This document shows, piece by piece, positions 63,365 through 64,000 of a stretch of DNA of 64,000 nucleotides; within the stretch, counting starts at the first letter, position 1; each line of letters begins with the position of its first letter. A program made the translations under genes and the position numbers. The stretch is from positions 992,001-1,056,000 of the forward strand of contig CBDEVW010000002.1 in NCBI GenBank assembly GCA_965243755.1, read 5' to 3'. Under the pieces are notes generated by a model. That model was not told the origin of the DNA, did no database searches, and was given only the letters and a program-made list of their open reading frames with translations. Source of the DNA: JANSWY01 sp965243755 (GTDB lineage Bacteria; Bacteroidota; Bacteroidia; Cytophagales; Cyclobacteriaceae).

Positions 63365-64000
63365 ATGAAAACAATCAAAATAATTGTGGTACTTCTATTT
63401 GGAATAATGGGGTCCACGTTTGCCCAGATCAATCAGGAAACTCAGTCATTGTCATATGTTGCCTACTTAAAAAGCAGTACAACACTTTGGGAAAAGGTAA
63501 TTGAAAAGGAAAAATATCAAGTTGAAAAGAGTGCTACCGTTGATAACAAATTTAACCTGGCCATGGCCTATTATGGATTGTTAAATGCCACTATGGCGTC
63601 AAAAGATGAAAGCACTTTTGATAAATACCTGGGCCTGACTAAAGAATTATTAGAAGAAATCATAGACGAAGATGGTTCTCGAGGAGAGGCTCATGCCGTA
63701 CTATCATCAGTTATGGGTCTTGAAATGGCTTATTCTCCTATGAAAGGCATGTATTTGGGCTACAAATCTTCATCTCACATGAGTTCAGCCACGGAAAAAG
63801 ATCCTGATTCTCCACTGGTAGTAAAGCTTTTCGCAGGATCAAAACTTTATACCCCTTCCATGTTTGGGGGTGATATTGAGGCTGCCAGGGATTCATTTAT
63901 AAAAGCCGTGGAAATTTTCGAGAAGACCCCCGAGAACATCATAGAGAATTGGTTGTACCTGGATGCTTTGGCCCATTTGGGGATCGCTTATCAAAAACTG
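63365..64000 (+). CDS. Secreted TPR-like protein (3' end outside window)
   Basis: The first 212 codons are in the window and in frame to its last base. Signal peptide (MKTIKIIVVLLFGIMGSTFA), then helical repeats with TPR-like character (LAMAYYGLLNATMASKDEST, AARDSFIKAVEIFEKTPE). Preceded by operator 2, so probably co-regulated with the membrane protein/regulator pair. Partial gene; full length unknown. Confidence 0.82.
   Translation, partial: MKTIKIIVVLLFGIMGSTFAQINQETQSLSYVAYLKSSTTLWEKVIEKEKYQVEKSATVDNKFNLAMAYYGLLNATMASKDESTFDKYLGLTKELLEEIIDEDGSRGEAHAVLSSVMGLEMAYSPMKGMYLGYKSSSHMSSATEKDPDSPLVVKLFAGSKLYTPSMFGGDIEAARDSFIKAVEIFEKTPENIIENWLYLDALAHLGIAYQKL

Overview
The window looks like a chromosomal segment of a marine-type member of the Bacteroidota, most likely order Cytophagales. 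This is inferred from moderate GC, large orphan FtsX-type permeases, LytTR regulators, HYC_CC_PP, DUF6660, DUF3347 and DUF2911 proteins, a TonB-dependent receptor with a carboxypeptidase-regulatory-like N-terminus, Bacteroidota-style integrase islands, and few Shine-Dalgarno sites. No 16S gene is present, so the assignment rests on gene content alone.

Layout. (1) 1-3.7 kb: alginate use, with the C-terminal part of a multidomain PL7 alginate lyase, a FadR-type regulator with its own operator, and a KDPG aldolase; a minus-strand gene remnant lies between the last two. (2) 3.7-8.3 kb: an OmpR-type two-component system divergent from an FtsX-type permease. (3) 9.2-12.3 kb: a tightly coupled five-gene operon with a Ras/Rab-like small GTPase, a PAS-LytTR regulator, a coiled-coil protein, a Roadblock/LC7-like protein and a membrane-anchored peptidoglycan-binding protein. 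This is the best candidate for an undescribed system. MscS and a PrsW-like membrane protein follow. (4) 15.1-25.5 kb: a minus-strand heavy-metal efflux operon (CusA, CusB, CusC) with accessory lipoproteins, including one that keeps the acetolactate-decarboxylase metal motif. (5) 25.5-38.7 kb: an apparent exopolysaccharide locus with glycosyltransferases, a GT-C-like giant protein, a clan GH-A-like hydrolase, a flippase, a TPR plus beta-barrel protein, and STAS and double-receiver regulators. (6) 39.2-43.0 kb: a FIST / PAS histidine kinase / LytTR signalling operon. (7) 43.2-46.8 kb: a Fur-family regulator, a Cys/His-rich DUF6660 protein, a TonB receptor and an ICMT-like methyltransferase.

(8) 46.86-54.74 kb: an integrative element inserted at the 3' end of tRNA-Ser(UGA). 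It has a tyrosine integrase, att repeats, repeated arm-like sites at both ends, a replication-initiator-like protein, a gene split by a homopolymer frameshift, a two-TM protein, and a complete ABC-three-component (ABC-3C) conflict operon. Just beyond it, upstream of the tRNA, is a tandem array of tRNA 5'-half copies carrying a 14-bp GC-rich insert in the D loop. (9) 55.2-62.0 kb: housekeeping genes (STAS-like, YihY, thioesterase, MltG, YciO/YrdC, WbqC, ClpC). (10) 62.1-64.0 kb: a small module of membrane protein, winged-helix regulator and secreted TPR-like protein (cut by the window end), bracketed by two identical palindromic operators.

All calls come from reading the sequence; no homology search was run.
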